Assembly: GCF_000980885.2 (NCBI RefSeq)
Contig: NZ_LBDA02000047.1
Location: 62,001 to 126,000 of the forward strand
Reading direction: 5' to 3'
DNA length: 64,000 bases
Source of the DNA: Streptomyces malaysiense
GTDB lineage: Bacteria; Actinomycetota; Actinomycetes; Streptomycetales; Streptomycetaceae
The notes beneath the pieces were generated by a model that did not search any database, had not been told where the DNA came from, and worked only from the letters and a program-made list of their open reading frames with translations. The position numbers were made by a program, and so were the translations under genes. Numbering within the stretch: the stretch's first letter is position 1; each line of letters opens with the position of its first letter. Positions 25,904 to 34,288 of this stretch are shown here, piece after piece.

Positions 25904-27262
25904 GTGGGACGACTCTTCGGCACGGACGGCGTGCGCGGTGTCGCCAACGCGGATCTGACCGCGGAGATGGCCCTCGGCCTCTCCGTGGCCGCGGCGCATG
26001 TGCTGGCCGAGGCGGGTACCTTCGCGGGCCACCGGCCGAAGGCCGTGGTCGGCCGCGACCCGCGTGCGTCCGGGGAGTTCCTGGAGGCCGCGGTGGCCGC
26101 GGGCCTGGCGAGCGCGGGCGTGGACGTCCTGATGGTCGGGGTGCTGCCGACGCCGGCGGTGGCCCATCTCACCGGCGCGCTCGGCGCCGACCTCGGCGTG
26201 ATGCTCTCCGCGAGCCACAACGCCATGCCGGACAACGGCATCAAGTTCTTCGCCCGCGGTGGTCACAAGCTCGCCGACGAGCTGGAGGACCGGATCGAGG
26301 CGGTCTACGAGTCCCACCGGCACGGCGAGCCCTGGGAGCGCCCGACGGGCGCCGGGGTGGGTCGCCTGCGGCCGTACGACGAGGGCTTCGAGCAGTACGT
26401 CGGCCATCTGCTGTCGGTGCTGCCCAACCGGCTCGACGGGCTGAAGATCGTCCTGGACGAGGCGCACGGCGCGGCCTCGGGAGTCTCGCCGGAGGCGTTC
26501 ACCCGGGCCGGTGCCCAGGTCGTCACGATCGGCGCGGAGCCGGACGGCCTCAACATCAACGACGGCTGCGGCTCGACCCATCTCGGTCGGCTGAAGGCGG
26601 CCGTGGTGGAGCACGGCGCGGATCTCGGTATCGCGCACGACGGCGACGCCGACCGGTGCCTCGCGGTGGACCACACCGGCGAGGAGGTCGACGGCGACCA
26701 GATCCTCGCGGTGCTGGCGCTGGCGATGCGGGAGCGTTCCGAGCTGCGGGCCGACACCGTGGTGGCGACCGTGATGTCCAACCTCGGCTTCAAGCTGGCG
26801 ATGGAGAAGGCCGGCATCCACCTGGTGCAGACGGCGGTCGGGGACCGTTACGTGCTGGAGGAGATGAAGCAGCACGGGTTCGCGCTCGGCGGCGAGCAGT
26901 CCGGGCATGTGATCATCCTCGACCACGCGACGACGGGAGACGGGACGCTGACGGGACTGCTGCTGGCGGCGCGGGTGGCGCAGAGCGGTCGCAGCCTGCG
27001 TGAACTGGCCTCCGTGATGGAGCGGTTGCCGCAGGTCCTCGTCAACGTGCCGGACGTGGACAAGTCGCGGGTGCGGACGTCCGCGGATCTCGCCGCCGCG
27101 GTCTCCGAGGCCGAGCGGGAACTCGGTTCCACGGGGCGGGTGTTGCTGCGGCCCTCCGGGACCGAGCCGTTGGTCCGGGTGATGGTCGAGGCGGCGGACA
27201 TCGAACAGGCGCGGTCGGTCGCCGGCCGGCTCGCGGACGCGGTGAAGTCGGCGCTGGGATAG
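25904..27262 (+). CDS. glmM: phosphoglucosamine mutase
   Basis: It converts glucosamine-6-phosphate to glucosamine-1-phosphate for UDP-GlcNAc and peptidoglycan synthesis. The 452-residue product begins M-G-R-L-F-G-T-D-G-V-R-G and has the phosphoserine loop S-A-S-H-N (Ser-104) and the metal loop D-G-D-A-D-R. A C-terminal R-P-S-G-T-E-P phosphate-binding loop is also present. AGGAGGACAA precedes the GTG. glmS, the preceding pathway step, lies about 4 kb downstream. Confidence 0.98.
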   Translation: MGRLFGTDGVRGVANADLTAEMALGLSVAAAHVLAEAGTFAGHRPKAVVGRDPRASGEFLEAAVAAGLASAGVDVLMVGVLPTPAVAHLTGALGADLGVMLSASHNAMPDNGIKFFARGGHKLADELEDRIEAVYESHRHGEPWERPTGAGVGRLRPYDEGFEQYVGHLLSVLPNRLDGLKIVLDEAHGAASGVSPEAFTRAGAQVVTIGAEPDGLNINDGCGSTHLGRLKAAVVEHGADLGIAHDGDADRCLAVDHTGEEVDGDQILAVLALAMRERSELRADTVVATVMSNLGFKLAMEKAGIHLVQTAVGDRYVLEEMKQHGFALGGEQSGHVIILDHATTGDGTLTGLLLAARVAQSGRSLRELASVMERLPQVLVNVPDVDKSRVRTSADLAAAVSEAERELGSTGRVLLRPSGTEPLVRVMVEAADIEQARSVAGRLADAVKSALG

Positions 27263-27365
27263 TCCGGGTCCGGGGCGGGCGGGGCCGTGCGCCGCGGGCC
27301 GCGGTTCGTCGCGGCCGGTCGTGCCCCCGCGCGGCGGAGCCGTGACCGCCTCGTGCGCCGCGCCC

Positions 27366-28295
27366 CTAAGGGCGTTGCTGTTGCCGCTTCCAGAGAACTT
27401 TCTGCGCCGACAGCGTCAGGGTGCCCGCCAGGACGATGCCCGACAGGTTCAGCAGGAGCTGCTCGGTCGAGCCCACGGTCTGGGGCGTGTCGCCGTAGGC
27501 CAGGGCGACCGCCGCGTTGGCGGCGGCCGGGACCGTGGTGACCGAGATGGCCACGCCCACCAGGGCGCCGGACTTGGCGGAGGTCAGGGAGAGGGTGCCG
27601 GCCACGCCCGCCAGCAGCGCCACGATGAACGAGAAGGCGTCGGGGGCGTAGACGAAGCCGGTGTTGGGGCGCGGGCCCACCAGGGCGGAGCGGTGGAACA
27701 GGCCGGTGACGTCCATGAACAGGGTGAAGCAGACCGTCACCGCCATCGCCGCCGCGAAGCCCACGAGCAGCGCGTTCACCGAGCGCAGCGCGAGCCGCGG
27801 CCGGCGCCGGACCACGGCCGTGCAGATACCGGCCAGCGGGCCGAACTCCGGTCCCACGGCCATCGCGCCGACGATCAGTACGGCGTTGTCCAGCACCACT
27901 CCGCAGGCCGCGATCATCGTGGCCAGCGTGATGAAGGCGACGTAGGTGACCGACAGGGTCGACTCCTCGTGGGTGGCCTCGGTCAGCTCCTCCCACAGCA
28001 CCGCGTCCGCGGCCTCGCCCGGGGCGTCCCGCTCCGCCTTGTCGGCGCGCCGGGACAGCGTCAGGTCGATGCTGTCCACGGAGATGGAGCCGGTGTCGTC
28101 CAGGCCCAGGTGCCGGAGCGAGGTGATGAGCGTGTCGCCCGCCTCGCGCGCGACATCGCACATCACCAGGTCACCGGCCGGTTCGCGGGCGGCCCCCGCT
28201 ATCACCGCGAGGTGTGTGGTGCCGACCGTGCCTTCGATCAGCCGCACCACCTCGTCGGTCCGTTCGGCGGGGGAGATCAGGCGCAGATGCAGCAT
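27366..28295 (-). CDS. DUF389 integral membrane protein
   Basis: The 309-residue product has a soluble N-terminal domain of about 115 residues, followed by six or so membrane segments. The stretch A-V-L-I-V-G-A-M-A-V-G-P-E-F-G-P-L is typical of the DUF389 (TIGR00341) family. The biochemical role of the family is not known to me. It starts 28 bp after coaA and is probably co-transcribed with it. It is convergent with glmM. Confidence 0.8.
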   Translation of the reverse strand: MLHLRLISPAERTDEVVRLIEGTVGTTHLAVIAGAAREPAGDLVMCDVAREAGDTLITSLRHLGLDDTGSISVDSIDLTLSRRADKAERDAPGEAADAVLWEELTEATHEESTLSVTYVAFITLATMIAACGVVLDNAVLIVGAMAVGPEFGPLAGICTAVVRRRPRLALRSVNALLVGFAAAMAVTVCFTLFMDVTGLFHRSALVGPRPNTGFVYAPDAFSFIVALLAGVAGTLSLTSAKSGALVGVAISVTTVPAAANAAVALAYGDTPQTVGSTEQLLLNLSGIVLAGTLTLSAQKVLWKRQQQRP

Positions 28296-28323
28296 GGCGC
28301 CTTTGTAGCAGGTACGCCGGGCC

Positions 28324-29313
28324 CTACAGCTTGCGCAGGCGCAGCCGCTGGACCTTGTGGTCCGGGCCCTTGCGGACGATCAGGGTGGCGCGGCCCCTGG
28401 TCGGGGCGATGTTCTCGGTCAGGTTGGGCTGGTTGATCGTGCGCCACTGGGCGCGGGCGTAGTCCAGGGCCTCGTCCTCGGAGACCTGGGTGTACTTGCG
28501 GAAGTACGAGTCGGGGTCCTGGAAGGCGGTCTGGCGCAGTTTGCGGAAGCGGTTGAGGTACCAGCGCTCGATGTCCTCGCCGCTCGCGTCGACGTACACG
28601 CTGAAGTCGAAGTAGTCGGCGAGGCCCACCCGGGTGCGGCCGTCCTTGCCGGGCAGGGCGGGCTGGAGGACGTTCAGGCCCTCCACGATCAGGATGTCGG
28701 GGCGGCGGACCGTGAGCTTCTGGTCCTGGACGATGTCGTAGATGAGGTGCGAGTAGACCGGGGCCGTCACCTCGCCCTTGCCGGCCTTGATGTCGGCGAC
28801 GAAGCGGGTCAGCGCGCGGCGGTCGTAGGACTCGGGGAAGCCCTTGCGCGACATCAGGCCGCGGGCCTCCAGTTCCCGGGTGGGCAGCAGGAAGCCGTCG
28901 GTGGTGACCAGTTCCACGCGCGGATGCTCGGGCCAGCGGGACAGCAGGGCCTGGAGGAGACGGGCGACGGTGGACTTGCCGACGGCGACGGAGCCGGCGA
29001 CGCCTATCACGAACGGCGTGCCGGACTGGGAGCCCTGCTCACCGAGGAAGGTGTTCAGGGCGCCCCTGAGTCCGTCGGTCGCGCCGACGTAGAGGTTCAG
29101 CAGGCGCGACAGCGGAAGGTAGATGTCGCGCACCTCGTCCAGGTCGATCACATCGCCCAGACCGCGCAGCTTCTCCACCTCCTCGGCGGTGAGCGGCAGC
29201 GGCGTCTTGTCGCGCAGCGCGCTCCACTCGGCGCGGGTGAGGTCGACGTAGGGAGTCGCCTCCGGCCTGTGCCGGTGGGCGCTCCGGGGCATCGAGGGGA
29301 CCGGTGAGATCAC
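28324..29313 (-). CDS. coaA: pantothenate kinase, type I
   Basis: It phosphorylates pantothenate, the first and regulated step of coenzyme A synthesis. The P-loop reads G-V-A-G-S-V-A-V-G-K-S-T, and the family motif Y-S-H-L-I-Y-D-I is present. The length of 329 residues is normal. The start could be the GTG at 29313 or the ATG at 29292; neither has a strong ribosome binding site. Confidence 0.96.
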   Translation of the reverse strand: MISPVPSMPRSAHRHRPEATPYVDLTRAEWSALRDKTPLPLTAEEVEKLRGLGDVIDLDEVRDIYLPLSRLLNLYVGATDGLRGALNTFLGEQGSQSGTPFVIGVAGSVAVGKSTVARLLQALLSRWPEHPRVELVTTDGFLLPTRELEARGLMSRKGFPESYDRRALTRFVADIKAGKGEVTAPVYSHLIYDIVQDQKLTVRRPDILIVEGLNVLQPALPGKDGRTRVGLADYFDFSVYVDASGEDIERWYLNRFRKLRQTAFQDPDSYFRKYTQVSEDEALDYARAQWRTINQPNLTENIAPTRGRATLIVRKGPDHKVQRLRLRKL

Positions 29314-29346
29314 ATTCCATTGTTAACGGAGTTCGAACGGGGCGGC

Positions 29347-29401
29347 GGGGTGGGGTACGTCACGCCTTCGGTGGCGTGCGTCACGCGGACGTCCCCACCC
29401 C
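29347..29401 (-). terminator. hairpin between the FG-GAP gene and coaA
   Basis: GGGGTGGGG plus ACGTC (29347-29361) pairs with 29388-29401, with a one-base bulge, and a second small stem sits in the loop. On the minus strand this lies just after the FG-GAP gene stop and upstream of coaA, so it likely separates the two. Confidence 0.5.
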
Positions 29402-29427
29402 GCGCCGGCCGGTGCCTCGGCCGCCGG

Positions 29428-30957
29428 TCAGGTGTTGATCAGGGACACCTGGCGGGAGTTCTGGAGGATGCTGCCGAACTGCGGGATGGCGTTGAGGATC
29501 TCCATCCCGACCTGACCGGGCTTGAACAGCCGGGCCCCGGTCGTGCCGATCCGCCGCTGACCGTCCGCCGCGATGCCGGAGGGCAGCACGGTGACGGTGC
29601 CGTCGCCGTTGTCCGCCCACGGGGTGCCGGCGATCAGGTCCGCGCCGCCGTCGTGGTCGAGGTCGGTGAGCAGCACGGCCGTACCGAAGTTGCCTCGCGG
29701 CTCGCCGGGGACGTCGTGGTTGCCCTGGTAGAAGTACTGCGGCGCGGCGCTGGTGTCGACGCCCGACTTCGAGCCGTACAGCACGGTGACGGTGCCCATG
29801 TCGTAGTACATGTGCCCCCACAGGCGCATGTTCTCCTGCGGGGCGCCGATGGCGAGGTCGAGCAGGCCGTCGCCGTTGATGTCGCCGAGGGCGACCGACT
29901 GGCCGAACTTGTCCCAGCTCTCGGAGTCGCCGGGGATGGTGCCCGATTCCTGGGTGATGGTCTGGACCCGGTTGGACGGGCCCGAGGCGGAGCCGTAGGT
30001 GACGACGACCTTGCCGCCGATGGGGCCGTCGGCGGTGTTCCGGCCCCAGTAGACGCCGGTGACGATGTCGCCGCGGCCGTCGCCGTCGAGGTCGCCGATG
30101 GCGCCGGCGACGCCGCCGGGCATCTTCTTGGCGCTGGTGGCCGAGGGGCCGGTGGCGGTGCCCGGCACGAAGTAGTTGACGTTGTAGTACGTGCCGTCGG
30201 CGCCCTTGGTGCGGTTCAGGCCGTTGACCATCAGGTCGGCACGGCCGTCGCCGGTGACGTCCCCGGCGGTCAGGTTGATGATCCCGGCCTCCGGCGCGGC
30301 GCGCAGCGGCAGGGAGCGGGTGGCGAGGGCGCCGGCCTTGCCGCTGCGGGAGATGCCCTTGCGGAAGGTGTACAGAGTGGACCCGTTGGTGCCGACGGCC
30401 AGGTCGGTGCGGCCGTCGCCGTCGAAGTCGCCGGCCGCGAGCGAGGCGCCGAAGCGGTCGTGCGCGGCGGGGGCCGGGTCGGGGATCGTGGTGGCCGAGG
30501 TCAGGCCCTTCGCGGAGCCCCACATGATCTGCACCAGGCCGCCGTTGACGTCCTTGCCCACGTCCTCCAGCGGGGTGCCGACGGCGAGGTCGGTGTACCC
30601 GTCGTGGTCGAAGTCGCCGGCGGTGGTCGCGGCGCCGAACAGGTCGCCGTTCTCGGCCGCGCCCGGCACCCAGGACGCGTCCTGGGTGATGGTGGTGTGC
30701 CGGCCGGCCGAGGCGCCCTGGGCGGAGCCGTAGAAGACGGTGACCGCGCCCACCCGCCACTTGCCGTTCAGCCGGGCGGCCGGAGCGGTGACGGCGAAGT
30801 CGCCGTACCCGTCGCCGTCGAAGTCGGTCTTCGGCTGCTTCGCGGCCGTCACGCCCGGTCCGGCCGCGGCGGCGGGCCCGGTCAGTCCTGCGGACAGGGC
30901 CCCGGCCAGCGTCGTGACGACGGCCGTGGCCAGGACGGTGCGATGTCTGCGCTTCAC
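29428..30957 (-). CDS. secreted FG-GAP (integrin-like beta-propeller) protein
   Basis: I start at the GTG at 30957 (GGGAGA upstream), giving 509 residues with a signal peptide (basic start, hydrophobic core, A-A-A-A-G). At least seven FG-GAP repeats follow, each with a calcium-type D-x-D-x-D-G loop such as D-F-D-G-D-G-Y-G-D-F and D-I-N-G-D-G-L-L-D-L. They should form a seven-bladed propeller. The usual role is extracellular binding; no catalytic domain is visible. It is divergent from glmS. Confidence 0.85.
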   Translation of the reverse strand: MKRRHRTVLATAVVTTLAGALSAGLTGPAAAAGPGVTAAKQPKTDFDGDGYGDFAVTAPAARLNGKWRVGAVTVFYGSAQGASAGRHTTITQDASWVPGAAENGDLFGAATTAGDFDHDGYTDLAVGTPLEDVGKDVNGGLVQIMWGSAKGLTSATTIPDPAPAAHDRFGASLAAGDFDGDGRTDLAVGTNGSTLYTFRKGISRSGKAGALATRSLPLRAAPEAGIINLTAGDVTGDGRADLMVNGLNRTKGADGTYYNVNYFVPGTATGPSATSAKKMPGGVAGAIGDLDGDGRGDIVTGVYWGRNTADGPIGGKVVVTYGSASGPSNRVQTITQESGTIPGDSESWDKFGQSVALGDINGDGLLDLAIGAPQENMRLWGHMYYDMGTVTVLYGSKSGVDTSAAPQYFYQGNHDVPGEPRGNFGTAVLLTDLDHDGGADLIAGTPWADNGDGTVTVLPSGIAADGQRRIGTTGARLFKPGQVGMEILNAIPQFGSILQNSRQVSLINT

Positions 30958-31119
30958 CTGTGTGTCTCCCGGTGTTCGCTTGCGGCGTTCAGCCGGTAGA
31001 CCTCCGAACCGGTCGCACGGTTGTGCGGGTGGCCCGAATGCGTCGCGGGTGTGCTCTGAACGGGCCGGAGATTTCCGAATTCGGGCACGCGGCGCCACTT
31101 TTGGCGGCCGATCGGCCCG

Positions 31120-31125
31120 TAGGCT
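31120..31125 (+). promoter_or_regulatory. -10 element of glmS, predicted leaderless mRNA
   Basis: TAGGCT lies 7 nt before the glmS ATG, there is no ribosome binding site, and the -35 region is poor. Transcription would start at or next to the ATG. Confidence 0.55.
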
Positions 31126-31132
31126 GCGCCTC

Positions 31133-32980
31133 ATGTGCGGAATCGTGGGATACGTAGGGTCGCAGTCGGCGCTCGATGTCGTGATGGCCGGGCTGAAGCG
31201 ACTGGAATACCGGGGTTACGACTCGGCGGGCGTCGCCCTGCCGGCGGACGGCGGTCTGGCCGCCGCGAAGAAGGCCGGGAAACTGGTCAACCTGGAGAAG
31301 GAGCTGGTCGAACGGCCGCTGCCGGCCGGCTCGACGGGCATCGGACACACCCGCTGGGCCACCCATGGCGGTCCCACGGACGGCAACGCGCACCCGCACC
31401 TGGACAACGCGGGCCGGGTCGCCGTCGTCCACAACGGCATCATCGAGAACTTCGCGCTGCTCCGTGCCGAACTCGCCGAGCGCGGCCATGAGCTGAACTC
31501 CGAGACGGACACCGAGGTCGTCGCCCATCTGCTGGCCGAGGAGTACTCGGTGACCGGCGATCCAGCGGAGTCGATGCGGCTGGTGTGCCGGCGCCTGGAA
31601 GGCGCGTTCACCCTGGTCGCGGTGCACGCGGACGCCCCGGACGTGGTGGTCGGCGCGCGCCGCAACTCCCCGCTGGTGGTCGGCGTCGGCGAGGGCGAGG
31701 CGTTCCTGGCCTCCGACGTCGCCGCGTTCATCGCCCACACCCGCTCGGCGATCGAGCTGGGCCAGGACCAGGTGGTGGAGCTGCGCCGCGACGGCGTGAC
31801 CGTGACCGGCTTCGACGGCCTGCCCGCCGAGGTGCACTCGTACCACGTGGACTGGGACGCCTCGGCCGCCGAGAAGGACGGCTACGACTACTTCATGCTC
31901 AAGGAGATCGCCGAGCAGCCCAAGGCGGTCGCCGACACCCTGCTCGGCCGGATCGACCCGTCCGGCTCGCTCACCCTGGACGAGCTGCGGATCACCCCCG
32001 CCGATCTGCGCCAGATCGACAAGGTCGTGATCGTGGCGTGCGGTACGGCCTTCCACGCCGGGCTGATCGCCAAGTACGCCATCGAGCACTGGACGCGGAT
32101 TCCCTGCGAGGTGGAGCTGGCCAGCGAGTTCCGCTACCGGGACCCGATCCTGGGCGGCCGCTCCCTGGTGATCGCGATCTCCCAGTCCGGGGAGACCATG
32201 GACACCCTGATGGCGCTGCGGCACGCCCGCGAGCAGGGCTCCAAGGTGCTGGCCATCTGCAACACCAACGGCTCCACCATCCCGCGCGAGTCGGACGCGG
32301 TGCTGTACACGCACGCCGGGCCCGAGGTCGCGGTCGCCTCCACCAAGGCGTTCCTGACCCAGTTGGTCGCCTGCTACCTGGTCGCCCTGTACCTGTGCCA
32401 GGTGCGCGGCACCAAGTGGGGCGACGAGATCCAGGCGGTGATCAAGGACCTGTCCAGGATCTCGGACGAGGTCGAGCGCGTTCTGGAGACCATGGAGCCG
32501 GTACGGGCGCTGGCCCGCACCCTGGCCGGCAAGGACACCGTGCTCTTCCTGGGCCGGCACGTCGGCTACCCGGTCGCCCTCGAAGGCGCGCTCAAGCTCA
32601 AGGAGCTCGCCTACATGCACGCCGAGGGCTTCGCGGCGGGCGAGCTGAAGCACGGGCCGATCGCGCTGATCGAGGAGGACATGCCGGTCGTGGTCGTCGT
32701 ACCGTCGCCGAGCAACCGCTCCCTGCTGCACGACAAGATCGTCTCCAACATCCAGGAGATCCGGGCGCGCGGGGCGCGCACCATCGTGATCGCGGAGGAG
32801 GGGGACGAGGCGGTCGTGCCGTACGCCGACCACCTGATCCGCATTCCGGTCACGCCGACCCTGCTCCAGCCGGTGGTGGCCACGGTGCCGCTCCAGGTCT
32901 TCGCCTGCGAGCTGGCCGCGGCCCGGGGCAACGAGGTGGACCAGCCGCGGAACCTGGCGAAGTCGGTGACCGTGGAGTAG
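31133..32980 (+). CDS. glmS: glutamine:fructose-6-phosphate aminotransferase
   Basis: It makes glucosamine-6-phosphate from fructose-6-phosphate and glutamine, the entry to amino-sugar synthesis. The ATG at 31133 gives M-C-G-I-V-G-Y-V-G with the N-terminal nucleophile Cys of class II amidotransferases. Two SIS domains follow (S-Q-S-G-E-T in the first) and the C-terminus ends L-A-K-S-V-T-V-E. The length of 615 residues is normal. Longer upstream in-frame starts would hide Cys-2 and are rejected. Confidence 0.98.
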   Translation: MCGIVGYVGSQSALDVVMAGLKRLEYRGYDSAGVALPADGGLAAAKKAGKLVNLEKELVERPLPAGSTGIGHTRWATHGGPTDGNAHPHLDNAGRVAVVHNGIIENFALLRAELAERGHELNSETDTEVVAHLLAEEYSVTGDPAESMRLVCRRLEGAFTLVAVHADAPDVVVGARRNSPLVVGVGEGEAFLASDVAAFIAHTRSAIELGQDQVVELRRDGVTVTGFDGLPAEVHSYHVDWDASAAEKDGYDYFMLKEIAEQPKAVADTLLGRIDPSGSLTLDELRITPADLRQIDKVVIVACGTAFHAGLIAKYAIEHWTRIPCEVELASEFRYRDPILGGRSLVIAISQSGETMDTLMALRHAREQGSKVLAICNTNGSTIPRESDAVLYTHAGPEVAVASTKAFLTQLVACYLVALYLCQVRGTKWGDEIQAVIKDLSRISDEVERVLETMEPVRALARTLAGKDTVLFLGRHVGYPVALEGALKLKELAYMHAEGFAAGELKHGPIALIEEDMPVVVVVPSPSNRSLLHDKIVSNIQEIRARGARTIVIAEEGDEAVVPYADHLIRIPVTPTLLQPVVATVPLQVFACELAAARGNEVDQPRNLAKSVTVE

Positions 32981-32992
32981 CGCCCCGGTCGG

Positions 32993-33784
32993 CTAGTGGA
33001 CCGAGAAGCCCCCGTCGACGCGGATCGACTGGCCCGTGACGTAGGCGGAGGCGCGGCTCGCGAGGAAGACGGCGGCGCCCGCGAAGTCCTCCGCGAGGCC
33101 GTTGCGCCCGGTCAGGGTGCGCGCGGCCAGTGCCGCGACCTTCTCCGGGTCGGCGGACAGCCGCGCGTTCAGCGGGGTCATCACGAAGCCCGGCACCAGG
33201 GTGTTGCAGGTGACCCCGTACGGCGACCACGCCTCCGCCTGCGAGCGGGCGAGCGACTCCAGCGCGCCCTTGGAGACGCCGTACGCGCCGCTGCTCACGA
33301 AGGCCCGGTGCGCCTGCTGGGAGCTGATGTGGATGATCCGGCCGAAGCCGCGCTCCGCCATGCCGGGCCCGAACCGCTGTCCCAGCAGGAACGGCGCCTC
33401 CAGGTTCACGGCCATGGTGGCGTCCCAGACGTCCTCGGCCAGTTCGTCCATCGGGGGCCGCAGGTTGATCCCGGCCGAGTTCACCAGGATGTCCGGCTCC
33501 CCGAACACCTCCGCCGCCGCCTCGGCCGCCCCCCGGACGCCCGCCCGGCTGCCGAGGTCCCCGGCGATCCCGGCCGCCCGGCACCCGTCCGCCGTCAGCT
33601 CCTCGACGGTGGCCGTCCTCTGCTCCTCGCCCCGGGCCACGACCACCACGCTCGCCCCGGCCCGCGCCAGCGCCCCGGCGACCGCCCGGCCGATGCCGGA
33701 ACTGCCCCCGGTCACCACTGCCACGCGGCCGTCCAGCGAGAACAGGTCAGTGAGATAGCCCTGTTGGGGCGCGGCGCTCGTCAT
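32993..33784 (-). CDS. short-chain dehydrogenase/reductase
   Basis: The 263-residue product has the NAD(P)-binding motif T-G-G-S-S-G-I-G, the N-S-A-G motif, and the catalytic Ser plus Y-G-V-S-K. The best resemblance is to gluconate 5-dehydrogenase or 3-oxoacyl reductase-type SDRs; the substrate cannot be told. The start is the ATG at 33784, with TACGCT six bases upstream on the minus strand. It is convergent with glmS (12-bp gap) and divergent from acpS (52-bp gap). Confidence 0.85.
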   Translation of the reverse strand: MTSAAPQQGYLTDLFSLDGRVAVVTGGSSGIGRAVAGALARAGASVVVVARGEEQRTATVEELTADGCRAAGIAGDLGSRAGVRGAAEAAAEVFGEPDILVNSAGINLRPPMDELAEDVWDATMAVNLEAPFLLGQRFGPGMAERGFGRIIHISSQQAHRAFVSSGAYGVSKGALESLARSQAEAWSPYGVTCNTLVPGFVMTPLNARLSADPEKVAALAARTLTGRNGLAEDFAGAAVFLASRASAYVTGQSIRVDGGFSVH

Positions 33785-33790
33785 GCCAAA

Positions 33791-33829
33791 AGCGTAGAGG
33801 GGGTGCGCGGGGCGCCGTCCCCCTAGGGT
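33791..33829. promoter_or_regulatory. compact divergent promoter region for the SDR gene and acpS
   Basis: Only 52 bp separate the two start codons. Each side has a -10 hexamer 6-7 nt from its start: AGCGTA read as TACGCT on the minus strand (33791-33796) and TAGGGT on the plus strand (33824-33829). Both transcripts would be leaderless, and the -35 regions would overlap. Confidence 0.5.
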
Positions 33830-33836
33830 GCTGCCC

Positions 33837-34208
33837 ATGAGCATCATCGGAGTCGGGATCGACGTGGCGGAGATCGACCGCTTCCGGGCGTCCCTGGAGC
33901 GGACCCCGCAGCTGGCCGACCGGCTGTTCGTGGCGGCGGAGTTGCTGCTGCCCAGCGGGGAGCGGCGCGGTATCGCCTCGCTGGCGGCCCGGTTCGCGGC
34001 GAAGGAGGCGCTGGCCAAGGCGCTCGGGGCACCGCCGGGACTGCTGTGGACGGACGCCGAGGTGTACGTCGAGGACAGCGGGCGGCCGCGGCTGCGGGTG
34101 CGGGGCACGGTCGCCGCGCGCGCCGCCGAGCTGGGGGTGCGCGGCTGGCACATCTCCCTCAGCCACGACGCGGGCGTCGCCTCGGCCGTGGTGGTCGCCG
34201 AGGGCTGA
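33837..34208 (+). CDS. acpS: holo-[acyl-carrier-protein] synthase
   Basis: It transfers phosphopantetheine from CoA to acyl carrier proteins of fatty acid and some polyketide synthases. The 123-residue product has G-I-D-V-A-E-I-D-R-F and A-R-F-A-A-K-E-A, which supply the metal ligands. I use the ATG at 33837 rather than the GTG at 33828 that overlaps the -10 hexamer. coaA, which supplies CoA, lies nearby. Confidence 0.96.
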   Translation: MSIIGVGIDVAEIDRFRASLERTPQLADRLFVAAELLLPSGERRGIASLAARFAAKEALAKALGAPPGLLWTDAEVYVEDSGRPRLRVRGTVAARAAELGVRGWHISLSHDAGVASAVVVAEG

Positions 34209-34288
34209 CCGGCTCCGGCGGGCCCGTCCGGGGCCGACCGGCCGGGCCCGGGTGTGGGCGGTGGGGGGTTCGGGGCAGACTCGGTGCC

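Noticed and set aside
29320..30999. 559-codon plus-strand frame opposite the FG-GAP gene
   Set aside because: Repetitive Gly/Val/Asp pattern is the complement of the FG-GAP repeats; no start signal.
30740..31132. Upstream extension of the glmS frame to 30740
   Set aside because: It would remove the N-terminal Cys needed for glutaminase activity and overlaps the FG-GAP gene; the start at 31133 is certain.
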